DNA of 64,000 nucleotides from Siphonodentalium dalli (Eukaryota; Mollusca; Scaphopoda; Gadilida; Siphonodentaliidae), in the NCBI GenBank assembly GCA_032622095.1, contig CP136068.1:126917989-126981988 (forward strand). The letters are read 5' to 3'. Below, piece by piece: positions 10,462 through 22,565 of this stretch; positions within the stretch are counted from its first letter, which is position 1; every line of letters begins with the position of its first letter. Position numbers and translations under genes: made by a program. A model generated the notes under the pieces. It worked only from the letters and a program-made list of their open reading frames with translations, did no database searches and was not told where the DNA came from.

Positions 10462-10583
10462 TCCAGTTAATGGTGAAGGGAATAGTAATTCATGATTTGG
10501 AACAGTAAACACGGAAGTGAAAAAAAAAACTCAAAGTGAAGCATCTGCTAAATCCAGCAGGGTGCTGCGCCCGCATCACAATT
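10462..10583 (+). repeat. 122-bp direct repeat, right copy
   Basis: Second copy of the repeat at 5987-6108, joined directly to the truncated RT of Ngaro copy 2. The TCCAGTT at the joint could be microhomology used in a deletion. Confidence 0.75.
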
Positions 10584-12829
10584 TCACCGATTCATTTGGC
10601 AATAGACTTACTTCGTGACGTCACGGAGTCCCAATTTAAAAAAAGTCATATTGGACTCGATTGAGTCCAATATGACTTCCGGGAGTCCAATATGACTTTT
10701 TCCTGGATTATCATGTGACGGCTTGTGTCCAATCAGAAATAGAGCTAGTTAAGGGATGGATAATACTATGTGTTATCAAATTAGACAATAACTATGTTTA
10801 AACTAAAACTAATCTGAGGCATGCTTCTGCTCCTCAATTCCGAAGTTAAGTTATCGCCACCTAAAGTGTGATAACTAGCCACTCGTGACGATATGCCTAA
10901 ACATTTGCTAGTAAACGTGAGTGAAGCCATATCAGCTCCATAGACAAAATTAATTACTGTTCTCTAAAGGAATTGTCTCCTGTCAACGATGGGAAAACAA
11001 ACAACAAAGATATCGATATATGTCTAACTTTATTCAAACAAAACGCTCACAGTATATTTCCTTTATTTATGAGGATACAGAACGAATGAAATATTATTTT
11101 TAAGGTTTACTCGATTTCCCGTGATACTATGAGTCAGAACTATAAACCTTCTAAATGTGTAATTTACAAGCTACTAATCTTTCTGGTAGCATCCAACGTT
11201 CGGCATTAATTCGCATGATATCGCATATATGTGTTTATCGGCAGACAACATCAATGAAACAGTCATATGATTATGAATGATTTACTTGTATGGTACACGT
11301 ATTTCCATAAACTTGTAATCAACACATATATCTTGTATTACACGTATTTCCTTAAACTTGTAATCTACACGTATATAAGTTTTATAGTACTGACTGCTGC
11401 ACATCACACAAATGACACGAAAGAACCCATTTACATACACTCGGAAAGGAGAATGTGTAAAATAATCTCATTCACATTCATGATGTTGCCGAGCAGTATT
11501 CACCGAAGTGCGACTGAGGTGCCTTTAATGTAACTTGGGCTAAATGGCAAGAGCTATTGGATTTTGATACAAATAAAGATGATAAGTGTGAAATCCACAT
11601 TTTAGAAACATGTTCTTTAATCTTATCATATTGCGATTAGACATGCAGATCTTTGAGTTGTTTTCCTTGCAAAAGCGAAAACCGATAGCATCTTGAAGAA
11701 CATAAAGGCCAGAATAATTATATTTGTTGCTTTTTTGTGTACTGTTTGACTAAACTGAGAGACGTCGCCCAAAAACTTAATCTGTTTTAAATATGTTTTT
11801 TCTGAGTTTTATTTCGCACTGCAACAAGTGATACGTCACCAAATGCAATGCATAGTTTGATCGCAACGTGGAAGCCAACAGTCTGATGAAAGCACACGTT
11901 ATTATAGTTCTTAGTCTTAAACTGTTGTATTTCGGATCTGGCACGATGTACAGGCCACAAAACATAGCACTGGGCTAATCGTGAAATAATTCGGTCTTAT
12001 TTCATCCACAGGCCACAATAAAACAATACATTTCTAGACTAACTAGGTACAACAACAGAGGAACTAAACTTGGGCACCAGACGTGTCAACAGTTGATCAA
12101 AACAAGGATGAATTCCATGGGATATGAGACATTGTTGGCAGATAATGTTATAAACAAATCGATGGGTATCCATCTAACGGTTTCGTTACTATTCCACTTT
12201 TTGCATATTTTGCGTCTTGAAAATTGAGGTTCCTCATTTGGACTCCATCTGCCGTGTTAATTTTATTTCTTGATCATATCATTTCATATCAGATCAGTTA
12301 TGAGCCAGTCAATTTCTGCCATTAAAACATAATTATCCAGAAATATACATGCACTCCCAGCGTCGTCATCATTTCACATATTTCGAGATACCATCTAACA
12401 ATCAAGGGGCGCTATCCACCAATATTTAATTCCTCGTCAGCCATTCTTATATATATCTTTTTTTGTTGCCTTCTTCCCGTTTGTTCTGAGACCTCTCTGT
12501 CCATAACTTATCATGGATGATTTTAGAACGTTTTGTGAAAAGTCAATAACGTATAAAACGGTCAATCAAGCTACTTACAAAATAAACAATTTCGCAGACG
12601 ACAAATAACATCAATATTATACATAACAAATACAACCTCCGACATAACCCCATATGATAACCCATGAGTATCAATTACAAACGATATGTCGATATTACAA
12701 TGACGTAGTACGTACACGATATTTATCGACGCACAATGTATAGTAAACACGATATATCGATGTTGCAGTGGCGATAATTAGCAAATACATGTTTAAAAAA
12801 CGTCATACGTTATGTTCATACACAGGTCT
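10584..12829. other. Gene-free interval
   Basis: No gene recognised. It holds a perfect 15-bp-arm palindrome (10644-10677, arms AGTCATATTGGACTC), whose right arm is repeated directly at about 10683. A segment near 10765-10805 also occurs near 17665-17705. Two imperfect copies of an ACACGTATTTCC..AAACTTGTAATC unit lie at 11297-11370. Confidence 0.5.
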
Positions 12830-13096
12830 CTACGGAAGCGTATTCGGGACATGGTAGAAAAATAATAAAGTCAAAATTTTGACTTTTTATCTCAATATTT
12901 TGACTTTATAAACTCAAAATTTTGACTTTTTATCTCTAAATTTTGACTTTCTAAGTCAAAATTTTGACTTTGTATCTCAAAATTTTGACTTTATAAACTC
13001 AAAATTTTTGACTTTCAAAGTCAATAATTTTGAGTTTATAAAGTCAAAATTTTGACTTTATTTTTTTTCTACCATGTCCCGAATACGCTTCCGTAG
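12830..13096. mobile_element. MITE family F with palindromic core
   Basis: Inverted repeats of about 33 bp (CTACGGAAGCGTATTCGGGA... and its complement) bound the element. The interior is almost wholly made of the self-complementary unit GTCAAAATTTTGAC and variants. GGTCTC flanks both ends (12825-12830 and 13096-13101, depending on where the TIR is set), a possible target-site duplication. The superfamily was not assigned. Confidence 0.7.
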
Positions 13097-13213
13097 GTCT
13101 CAGTCATAATACTAAAATACCCCAAAACTAAGACAAAGTTTGTCACGAGACCACATTAATTTTCGTTCGTTCTCCAATGGTTTATGGAAAGATGTCACCA
13201 CTGTCGCTAGATG

Positions 13214-13378
13214 TACAGTAATGCCCTAAGTAATCGACTCCTTAAACACAGCAGAATTATGGGTAACTTTTCAGGATTTAGTCGGAAATATGGCTTGTTG
13301 CCATTCATCGGAAAGCTCTCCCCGAGAACCCATAATTCTGCTGTGTTTAAGGAGTCGATTACTTAGGGCATTACTGTA
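13214..13378. mobile_element. MITE family E, copy 1 (Tc1/mariner-like)
   Basis: Palindromic element, TA-flanked, with TIRs CAGTAATGCCCTAA / TTAGGGCATTACTG. TA duplication and a CAGT start fit Tc1/mariner-derived MITEs. The left arm extends to the TTTTCAGG... stretch, while most of the right arm counterpart is deleted, so this copy is shorter than the one at 18597-18808. Confidence 0.75.
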
Positions 13379-13528
13379 CATTTGTTGGTCCTTTGGTCTA
13401 CTCGATGTGCATTATTCAGGAATACGATCGTTTTATCATATAAATATATATATTCAAGTCTGCAAATGTATCTGTCATTTGCAGAACGAGCTCCCCATAA
13501 TATGTATTTAGTGACGCTAACCCACACG

Positions 13529-13822
13529 GCGGGCTAGCACCACCTAATTCACCATCTGGGAACCTTATTCTGCTCAGGCATCAACTGCTATGGGATACCT
13601 ATATACGATCAGATTGAAGTTCCCCACTTGAAGTTGGTGATATTCACCCATTAGTCACCTCGATTTTGCATTTTATCTTCTGAAAATCAGGGGATATAGA
13701 AACTGCCCAGAAGGGAAAAAGTAACTAAAACAATGTTAATTTGAGACTATAGATACTTTCCAGAAGATGAGGCCTGAACATGATGAGGTCCACAGAGGGT
13801 GAATTTTGTGATGTTAGCCCGC
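13529..13822. mobile_element. TIR family I, copy 1
   Basis: A 294-bp element with imperfect TIRs of about 45 bp, GCGGGCTAGCACCACCTAAT... and ...TTAGCCCGC. The same TIR type occurs at 23564-23844 and around the giant palindrome at 62035-62775, with different interiors. Confidence 0.6.
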
Positions 13823-14015
13823 TGGACATATAACGTGCGTGATCATACACCAATTTACAACTCTTCAACTTCGTATTTAAGATGTAAATTTAGTTATTTC
13901 GTTTATATTATATCTGATATTGTCCATTCAATTTTATGTTTACATCGATGAACTGAAATTGGAATACCATAAACTGCTTATCTAATTAATAACGAGGTTA
14001 TTACTTGGTTATAGT

Positions 14016-14125
14016 TTGATTTCGGCCGAGACATATATCAGTCCCAGGTAACTTCATATCAGCTTTCTACCTTCGGTCTCAGGGTGATATGAAGTTTCCT
14101 CGGGCTGATATCTCGGCCGATATAA
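14016..14125. repeat. Imperfect hairpin
   Basis: Inverted repeat with arms starting TTTCGGCCGAGA and ending TCTCGGCCGATAT, with matching inner segments (ACTTCATATCA). It is followed by a 13-C run at about 14157. Probably a small foldback element. Confidence 0.5.
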
Positions 14126-14318
14126 AAAAAATATGAAAATTGAAAGAGCACTTGGCCCCCCCCCCCCACCCGGTGGAATACAGGAGTGACAGTTGCCCCC
14201 TCCCTTAATTCTGCTCTCAATTACGGTGCCCCTACTGGTACCCTAATACAGAACTAACAGTTTTAAACTGACCGATAAAACGGAGGTGACCGAGAATAAG
14301 TAATGTATCATGAAACAG

Positions 14319-14710
14319 GGTCAGGAACCTACGTCATAAATCAAGCTTCTAACCCAAAGCGGTTTTGATTTGAATTTTTATAAACGTTAGTCTGATGCCG
14401 GAGATAAACTAATATGAGATGTAGACATTCACAATGCACATTCAAAAATCAGTAATCGTTAAAAAGTCATATTTATAACAAAAATTTACATGGAAAATAT
14501 GCATCGATTGTGTCCCGTTTTTGAACATCAAACACACCTGAACCATTTAATAGATGTTCGTAAAATCCACATAACCCCTTTACTCGTAAATACAATAACT
14601 CCTGCAACACAATATCTAGCTCAACTACTGTATGAGTTCCAGATAGCAGCTATCAAAACGTCAGATGCGACTGTTATAAGAGATTCCATTAGTGACGTAG
14701 GTTCCTGACC
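14319..14710. mobile_element. MITE family G
   Basis: A 392-bp interval bounded by an 18-bp inverted repeat (GGTCAGGAACCTACGTCA at 14319-14336, complement at 14693-14710). No coding content. A short-TIR MITE is the simplest reading; no target duplication is obvious. Confidence 0.5.
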
Positions 14711-15030
14711 ATGCACGTGAAAGCAATGTGATGATTTGTGTGCGTGACATGTGCATGTAGGAATGCATGGTTTTAGTACAAATTTATCAATGGGTGACTG
14801 GACTATTTACATATATAGGTAGAACACCAAAGGCGCGGTGGTAGGTATTGGGACATTCATCACTTGAGACACACTATTCATTCAAAATTGACGTTATGCG
14901 TTATTGGAAACCAAATTAGGAATAAATGCCATATATAGCAGCCTTACTGGGGTGCTACCGGAATGTATTCGTACCAGTATAGGCTGTTTGCTTGGGGCGA
15001 TGTTGCTTATATATATGTCTATATAAGTCT

Positions 15031-15271
15031 GGTCACTGAGTCGCGGCCATACGTGATCCATCCAGCCCCCGTTCCGCGTTTTAAGTGCTATGGGTCAAAG
15101 GTCTAGAGGTGAATTCCAAATATTGAATTCATGAATATTCATGAATTCCATATATGAAATTCATGAATATCCAAACTCCATATATGGAATGCACCTTCAG
15201 AACTTAACCTGCAGTAGTTAAACCGCGGAATGGGGGCTGGATGAATCCTATATGGCCGCGACTCAGTGATC
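15031..15271. mobile_element. MITE family H
   Basis: Imperfect inverted repeats of about 50 bp (TCACTGAGTCGCGGCCATA ... TATGGCCGCGACTCAGTGA) bound 240 bp whose centre carries repeated GAATTCATGAATATT-like palindromes. No target duplication was found. Confidence 0.6.
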
Positions 15272-15984
15272 TCGTTTATCTTACACGCATAGGGAAACCT
15301 TACTGTCATTTTAATTCAGTCTAATACCTTTTGATATAATTATGTTTATGTTATGAATATTACTTCAACAAATGTGTCAAAACTATGATATGTATGTGAA
15401 ATTATTAAGTTTTGTAATCCACATTTTTTAACTGGCACGCAGGTTTCACTCCGCCCTCTGTTATCTGGATACCGGGGTATAGGGGTGACCCTCATATGCA
15501 ATCTACTAGCTAACTTCGAATGACCTTCCCAACAATCCGACGATGTATACCATTAATACGAAACCCGTTAGAGACACCCAAATGGGAATGCTCTTTGGCG
15601 TTTGTGTGCACATCACTATACGCAACTTGTTACAAGACAGTTGCCTCATTGTGGAAATATCGTAGAAAAATACTTGTCCAGGGTTCGCGATGTCGGTGGC
15701 CAAATTGGCGAAGCGCCATTTTTTGTTTTCGAAAATGGCCGAAGAAAATTTCATTTGACCATCATTTATATAGAGAGTGTTTGGGGGAGGGGCTAACACT
15801 GGTGATTCTCCGAAGGACCAAGTGGTCCTCCCCTAACCCTTTCACTTTTATAAAACAGTTTTAGGCCTATATATATGATACATATTTGGCACAGCTGTAT
15901 GTTATGTGCCTGGGACTATATAACACACAAGGTGCCGATTTCAGAAGCTGAAGGGGGTATTATTTGAAATAGTGAACAGTTTTG

Positions 15985-16070
15985 GGGGTTTGGTGGGATT
16001 CGACCCCCGCCCGTGACGACGAGCGCGTATTGCGACTATAAATCCGACGTCAATACCACACCGTCACCCC
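15985..16070 (-). ncRNA. tRNA-like sequence (SINE head or tRNA pseudogene)
   Basis: On the minus strand, GGGGTGA opens the segment and AACCCC closes it 86 nt later, giving a partial acceptor stem. GGGTCGAATCCC near the 3' end matches the B box / T-loop of tRNA genes. The D and anticodon arms pair poorly, so no anticodon is assigned. A tRNA-derived SINE head is more likely than a working tRNA. Confidence 0.3.
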
Positions 16071-18596
16071 ACATTAATTTGCACTGTCTTAAAAACCCAT
16101 TTAGCTTCAAGCCTATAGCCAGCAATAACATCTACAAATATCACCAGGTATCAATGAAATCCTGCAGTGTCAATGTTGTCATATATTAGTCTATCTAGAA
16201 ATTTAGCACTTCTTTTTGCGCATGTTTTATTTAGCTTTAGTTATTATTTAACTTTTTCTTTAGTTTCGATTTTGTGAATTATCCTATATTTTTGGTTTGG
16301 GCAAAATTTTCTGAAAATTTGAAAAACATATTTCAGAATGGAAAAAAATTGGTCAAAGGAATTTTCTGGCCATCGCGAGCCCTGGGCATGTCTATCATAA
16401 ACAAGTGAATTCATGTCCCAAACCATTATGAGCCACGCCCGAGTGATCTTCACAACCTTTTTGCCATAAATGAAACACAACCAGTGAGAAACACAACCAT
16501 CATCTAACAAATATATATATATCCCTAAGAGGGCTGCCTTATATACATAGGCCATATATACATGATCATATTGCATCGAGCAGATTTGAACAATATATGT
16601 ACATATAAAATTTCTATATGGGTAACGATGCCAAACACAACACAATGATATGAAGGATATAATGGCAGTTTGAGTCCTCGTAGAGCGCAATTACTCATTT
16701 CGTGTTCCTTGAATTTTATTTCAAAACGAGGTTCGCTGTTTCTCGTGAAAGATCATAGCATGATTCACGTAGAGGTCTAAAATAACATAAATATATCTAA
16801 GTGTATGCGCATGCGTAATACGTATTTGCAAAGCTCAAAGATTCAGCATGTCGTGACTCAATATTCAATTTTCTTTAGAGAAATCCACCCATTTATTTCG
16901 ACAGGGAGTACATGTACGTCAGAGAAAACACCACACTCTGCGCTGCAGACAGAACGCTATCTTGAATCAACTTTGCGCGCATTTCTACTTTAGCGATCCC
17001 AGCCATATCGAAATCGATCGAAAAAATTGAATTATGTATCCAGTTGGGTGTTAATTTAATATCATCATGCGTTATGTTGAAGACAAGACATATATGTGGA
17101 ACATTTATACTTTGTAAAATATATTAAGTGTCTAGCGGCATTCAACGGCTGAATGCATAATTTCGCGATTCAGCCATTTTGTTGCTGTCAATTTTTGAAT
17201 ATCTAGAACAACAATAATACGCTGGGCTAGCTGACACATCTTCTTTCCCAAAATGTGACATTGCTACTGCATACCAACAGGAATGAGATGAGGCCGGAAT
17301 AAACTAATCGAAAGGTAACCTGAGTCACTGCTAATAAAACCCACATTCCTTTAACTAAATACCAACTGTCTGTCAGAATATCCGAGTGGTCTTCACCGAC
17401 ATACCGAGAAGCCTCGATTCAACCCATCTACAATGAATGGAGTCTTCCCCTCTGCTTTGAAAGTACACATATGAACGGTTTATTCATGATTTGTAGGGGT
17501 GTTCAAATGACATAAACATAAATCAGGATTTTAGAGCATTCTGAACTCCTCCACCCCATTTTTCTTATATTTATTTTTGCAGTGTAATAACAAACGGGAG
17601 AGACATATGTGAGACAACACTTGTCCTCCAACCCAATTGTCTGTATAAAAAAATGTATGTGTCATTTACAATGTGTTATCAAATTAGACAAATAACAATG
17701 CTTAAACTAATTAACTCATCCACCTTTGACCTAACGACAAAACGGTACGGAGAATGACGAGGATTGCCGAAATGATTATAATGCTGTTTATTAGCTGAGC
17801 ATCGAAAATGAATGAATGGAATATAGTTCATTTATGTCATCGAAAATCAAGGTATCAAATAGTGTGACACCTTCATTATCACAGTTTTTATTCAATCAAG
17901 ATTGAACTTTCATCTCTAATCAACTAATCAACATATGAGATACGATGTTGTCTGAAAGAAGTTCGAAATCATTCAATTGTTCCTGGAAAAGTATTTGCTA
18001 TTCCAAAAATTGTGAAAAATGCGGCTTCGATCGACGTGTATGAGATTTCTTTAGTTACCTTACGGATTTAAATTCGCGCAATACTATTTTTCGGGCACGC
18101 ATCGGCGAATTTAAAACTGAGCGAAAAATAGTACGACACCCTGAGTTTATACCCAACCACGAGGGAAAAGGGCGAAGGTTGGACCGAATATAAAATTAGA
18201 CAAGCTTGCTTGTAGGCCTATGTTTACTTACAGACAATCACCATCAACACTATTACTCATATGTGTGGCACATATTGACAAATCGTGGTAACATTGTCGA
18301 TGTTGAAATACTTGGAAGAAGTACACATGGTCCAGGTTTAATTTTGAGGTGAGCGAAAGTACGCCACATATTAACAACCATGTAGTGACACCGTGACCAA
18401 ACAGCCGGAGTTAGTTACGTCAACACAACACAACACAACACAACCCGTAGCCAAGTGTCGGTTGTCAGCTCTATGCACACGATTGTGGTTTTACTTCTTT
18501 CTAGTTCATTTTAATGATGTCTATAGCTATTTCAATATCATAATTCTTTGGAGCATATACACACCCATCTTCGATACAAATTGATGATGTAGTTAA
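16071..18596. other. Gene-free interval
   Basis: No gene recognised. 17577-17715 is an interspersed repeat whose inverted copy lies near 56580-56720. A short ACAAC microsatellite is at 18421-18443. The longest open frame (minus strand 16244-16690) shows no domain or codon pattern that supports a protein. Confidence 0.5.
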
Positions 18597-18808
18597 AGTA
18601 ATGCCCTAATTAATCGACTCCATAACCACAGCAGAATTATGGGTAACTTTTCAGGATTTAGTCGGAAATATGGCTTGTTGCCATTCATCGGAAGGTCTCG
18701 GGGAGAGCTTTCCGATGAATGGCAACAAGCCATATTCCGACTAAATCCTGAAAAGTTACCCATAATTCTGCTGTGGTTATGGAGTCGATTAATTAGGGCA
18801 TTACTGTA
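18597..18808. mobile_element. MITE family E, copy 2, near-perfect palindrome
   Basis: A hairpin of about 212 bp with arms of about 100 bp. TIRs are (C)AGTAATGCCCTAATTAATCG and the complement, right end followed by TA. It belongs to the family at 13214-13378 and has a fuller palindrome. A solitary right end lies at about 61444-61490. Confidence 0.8.
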
Positions 18809-19375
18809 TGTTTTACTACTAAATCCACCGTGATGGTGTTTAATATACAAATGTATCTTCAGGAACGAACAAGAACTGAAATTGTATTCAGAACCAAGAC
18901 TGTTACCAAACATTTTTTGTTAGTTATGCTAAGTTCGATAATTTAAAACTAAGCGAAAAATAGAACTGTGGGAATTTAAATACGAGTAAGGTATATTAAT
19001 ATCGTCGATGTCTCTAACATGACATACACGTGTAACAAATAATGTATCATTTTATGTTGTTTTCATGTTCATAAGTTATAAATAGCAGTGTATCGAAAAT
19101 AAATTACAATCCCAGGAATATTTCAGAGTTTCACGAGAAATGTTTTTTTTTCAGTAAGTTGTTATGTTCTTTTGATTAACATGGAACTCTGTTCTGATGT
19201 AAATATGTTCCTGCGACTGAAAGACTGGAAAACCTCCAGCAATGCAAAATACATATCTAAACTAAATAAATTATGGTGTCAATCTGGTTATTTTTTTCGA
19301 AAGACTACATGTATACTGCATAACGAGATGGTTCGGAGCCTATCCAATTTAACCTTACTCGCTTCTCGGACTCAC
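18809..19375. other. Gene-free interval downstream of the transporter gene
   Basis: AT-rich, no gene seen. It is downstream of the transporter stop on the minus strand and could include 3' UTR, but no convincing polyadenylation signal was identified. Confidence 0.4.
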
Positions 19376-19643
19376 TAGACCCTTTCTATACTAAATGGAT
19401 TACCACACTAAGTAATAAAAGTATACATTGGAATGGTCTATTATTAATTTGGAGGGTATTCAGATAAATTAATAGACGACAGCGTGACCAGAAAATAATA
19501 TAAGTGTTGAAGGATTCATTTTCATAGTTGGGCAATGTTCAGATAATAAGTTCAACAAATGATGGTCGTTGATTGAACTTATGATATGAATATGTCCAGA
19601 GGGGAACTACTAGTCAGTGAGTATTTAGTATAGAAAGGGTTAA
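19376..19643. mobile_element. MITE family B, copy 1 (TTAA, piggyBac-like)
   Basis: TIRs CCCTTTCTATACTAAAT / ATTTAGTATAGAAAGGG, with TTAA on the right (19640-19643) and a damaged counterpart on the left. It lies about 150 bp past the stop codon of the transporter gene, possibly within its 3' UTR. Related copies are at 51345-51505 and 55983-56236. Confidence 0.75.
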
Positions 19644-19793
19644 CTAATCTTGGCCAATCTTGACTCCTCGAACTCGGTCTGTGAAACTCGACTCAAAACT
19701 GTGTTCTCGATCGAAATTGAATTCTCGAGAGAACGTTAAGTTGAATTTGCATAACAATGCATAATAAGCCTAGATATGTACATATCTACAACG

Positions 19794-19962
19794 CTAGACG
19801 GATGATATGGCACCATCCATGCCATTTGGTAACTTTTCCCGCCTGGAGCTCCGCCTACTTCCGGTGTCTTCTAAGGGAGGTAACTCGTCTTTCGATAGAT
19901 GGTAAACAATTCCGGCACCCAGACTGTCTCCCATAACATTTGTAGCTGTTCTGAAGCGGTCA
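19794..19962 (-). CDS. Excitatory amino-acid transporter, last coding exon (TM8 and C-tail)
   Basis: SLC1-family sodium-coupled glutamate/aspartate transporter. The exon follows a strong acceptor (TTCCTTTGCAG) and begins with the last base of a split Leu codon. It encodes [24 protein letters not shown], the end of TM8. The Arg after DRF corresponds to the residue that in known EAATs binds the substrate side-chain carboxylate; neutral-amino-acid ASCT members lack it. The Asn and Asp of NVMGD match sodium-site positions. A short hydrophilic tail ends ISSV at stop TAG (19794-19796). The last three residues fit a class I PDZ ligand (S-x-V), which is inference. Phase matches the exon at 21758-21892. 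Confidence 0.92.
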
Positions 19963-21005
19963 CTGCAAAGGAATAACAAGGCGATTGTTAAAAACAACCT
20001 GGTTGCATGCAAAAGCCGCAACTGACAATTTTCAAAATGTTTGTTCTATTGAATTCGCTAGTTCAATATGTTCAACCCACACTAAACAGACAAAATAGAG
20101 GGTGTTCTGAGTTGTCTAAATCATAGTGAGATGAAGTATGTCACACACACCTCATGTCGAAATAATCCGCTACTTGTAAATTGGGTGGAGTTTAGATTAA
20201 GAATTGAATATCTTGACCTACATCTACATTCAATAAAAGTTAAGACACCGAACAGTTGAGAAAATGTCAACCACCCTTAACAAGAACTAATATTTCTTAA
20301 GTATTTATGTAATATTCGTTTATTATTCGAAGAATTAAGAGTTATAATTCTTAGCATTCACATACAGTTCGAAGGCTAAGAGATATCATTTGAAGACTAA
20401 ATGCCATGTGTTCCTACCAATCGCTTATGAATGCTAGGTCTTACTGATTGTTCTTGTTAAGCATTGGAATGTTAAGAGATTTTTTCCGTCCTTAACATTC
20501 GAATGTTAAGGATATGCTAGGTTTGTACGAAATTTCCCTCGGGTTCACAATGCAGCAACAATGTTTCCTTCCGTCAATGATCTCGAATTGGAATAAACTT
20601 GAGAAGATAGTCCGAAACTGTTTCTCGATACAGACTTGTTCCTAACCTCACAAACAATGCGCACCAAATCCTAATCATTTTATTTTAATGCATTGTCGAA
20701 AAAAAAGGAAACATTTTATTTTGTAGGCCCCGCAATAATTGTAGTGACAAACGGCGACAAATTTCGAAACATCTAGTCAAAACTGGGCTTGTGATACGAA
20801 AAACCAGATCACTATTCCATAAAAAGAGCAACTCTAGAAGAAGAAATATCTTGGCCTATACATATTGAAAACCTTTAAAATCACTATGCGGATCACCATC
20901 TTTACCAATGAAACAAAACGTTATATTATTTTCAGCTGTTCGAAACTATATCGTATTTTCCAAACGTTTCCTCAACGATGAAATAGAATGGATGAATAGC
21001 AATCG

Positions 21006-21090
21006 CACCAACTAACATCACCCATAATGCGACTCAAACTAACATCACCCATAACGCGACTCAAAATAACATCAACCATAGCGCGACATA
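21006..21090. repeat. 27-28-bp tandem repeat, three copies
   Basis: Three imperfect copies of a unit around ACTAACATCACCCATAAYGC, in the intron between the last two transporter exons. Confidence 0.6.
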
Positions 21091-21757
21091 ATACTTTTCA
21101 GGATATTCCGTTTCCGATTCCAGAATTCCAATAAATACAAATGGCAATTGTTTTTTTTAGGGACCAGAACATCGTGTTCGAAGTTGTATTTTTATGCCTG
21201 CAATGCGTCTTGCTGTGACATATAATGCTCGTAGTAAGGTAGCTCATGTATTTAAAGACATATTATGTACTTGTTCTGGTGCGTGAAACTGATAAGTTAG
21301 TATCCAGGTACTATGTCAACCGGAGGAATTTAGCATTGTACTAACATTGCCGAAAATCTGAAGCAAATCGACCGTACCACTCCATATAAAACATCGTCTG
21401 AACTACGCTCAATTGTAAATATTTACTACTCGATTCGGGACGCATCTATCGGCGATAAACTAACGAAAACGATATCGCAATCGAGAATCACTGCATTTAA
21501 TTAATATTATAATGACGGTGTGTGTTGTCAATTTGGATATAATATTTGCAAAAATTACTACTTTGAACAAGATTATTCTCTATTTATGTTTGGTCACCCT
21601 ACCAGAGTATTTCACATCACATTAACGACACATTTACCAGAAAAAAATCAAAAGCAAATGTAATGAATTTTGGAGCGCAAAGCGCCAAGTGGCTTTAACA
21701 TTTTGGAAAACAATGGCAAAATACCATAGTAAATGACGTGGATGTAATTATACTAAC

Positions 21758-21892
21758 AGAAACCAGTCGACAACCAAAATCAGAGTTATATCTTCTGTTG
21801 GTAATCCGACAGCTGACAGCACGATCACCATGGTTACGAGGCCAGCTTGTGGAACTCCAGCAGCTCCGATTGAAGCAGCAGTAGCTGTGATG
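21758..21892 (-). CDS. Excitatory amino-acid transporter exon (HP2 and start of TM8)
   Basis: Encodes [26 protein letters not shown], the helical hairpin 2 gate of SLC1 transporters, then [19 protein letters not shown], the start of TM8. HP2 closes over the substrate on the extracellular side. The acceptor is TCCATTCCAG and the donor is TTTCT|GTTAGT. The length of 135 nt (1 + 44 codons + 2) keeps phase with both neighbours. Unusually, the intron sequence directly upstream of the acceptor is a minisatellite (21893-22268), so the branch-point and polypyrimidine region is tandem repeat. Confidence 0.93.
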
Positions 21893-22268
21893 CTGGAATG
21901 GATACAATACAAGACGTGTGGTAATACATGTAAGATATGCGTAGAATGGTATACACGACGTGTGGTAATACATGTAAGATATGCGTAGAATGGTATACAA
22001 GACGTGTGGTAATACATGTAAGATATGGGTAGAATGGATACAATACAAGACGTGTGGTAATACATGTAAGATATGCGTAGAATGGAATACAAGACGTGTG
22101 GTAATAATACATGTAAGATATGCGTAGAATGGAATACAAGACGTGTGGTAATACATGTAAGATATGCGTAGAATGGAATACAAGACGTGTGGTAATACAT
22201 GTAAGATATGCGTAGAATGGAATACAAGACGTGTGGTAATACATGTAAGATATGCGTAGAATGGAAGG
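21893..22268. repeat. 44-bp minisatellite abutting a splice acceptor
   Basis: About eight copies of a 43-47-bp unit (AATACAAGACGTGTGGTAAT then ACATGTAAGATATGCGTAGA then ATGG). The array reaches the 3' splice site of the transporter exon: the GAATGGATACAATACAAGACG-like end next to the exon also occurs inside the array near 22029. Frames open through it on the minus strand are artefacts of the repeat. Confidence 0.9.
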
Positions 22269-22565
22269 ACATGACGTGCACGGAGCCTAATCAGCTGGAA
22301 CTTAATCCATCAGAAAATACATGCATGTATAAGAAACGTACCCACCCTCAACATATCAAGGGAACGAGTTATCAACATAATTGGACGAGAAAGTTACTCG
22401 AGATAATATAATATTTTGGATGTGGCACATCCAACATTGACGCCGTCATTCGATATTACTTACGTTTTATATGCATGCCTTGCAACCCCCGGTCGAATTA
22501 TGTAAAAGATATATAAGGCCACCCGTTTACAATAACAGTTTGGTTTTTGACCGATAACTGCTGTT

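Noticed and set aside
15985-16070. A functional tRNA gene
   Set aside because: B box is good but D and anticodon arms do not pair and the acceptor stem has only five of seven pairs; kept only as tRNA-like.
16244-16690. 148-codon minus-strand ORF
   Set aside because: No recognisable domain, no splice or homologous context, and many rare-looking residues; a chance frame in AT-rich DNA cannot be excluded.
18593-18913. ORFs on both strands around MACCHSSESSPR / MGNFSGFSRK
   Set aside because: They read through the arms of the family E palindrome; the same peptides come from both arms and from 13290.
21695-22281. Minus-strand ORFs with repeated [17 protein letters not shown]
   Set aside because: Translations of the 44-bp minisatellite; only 21758-21892 is real coding sequence, in the exon frame.
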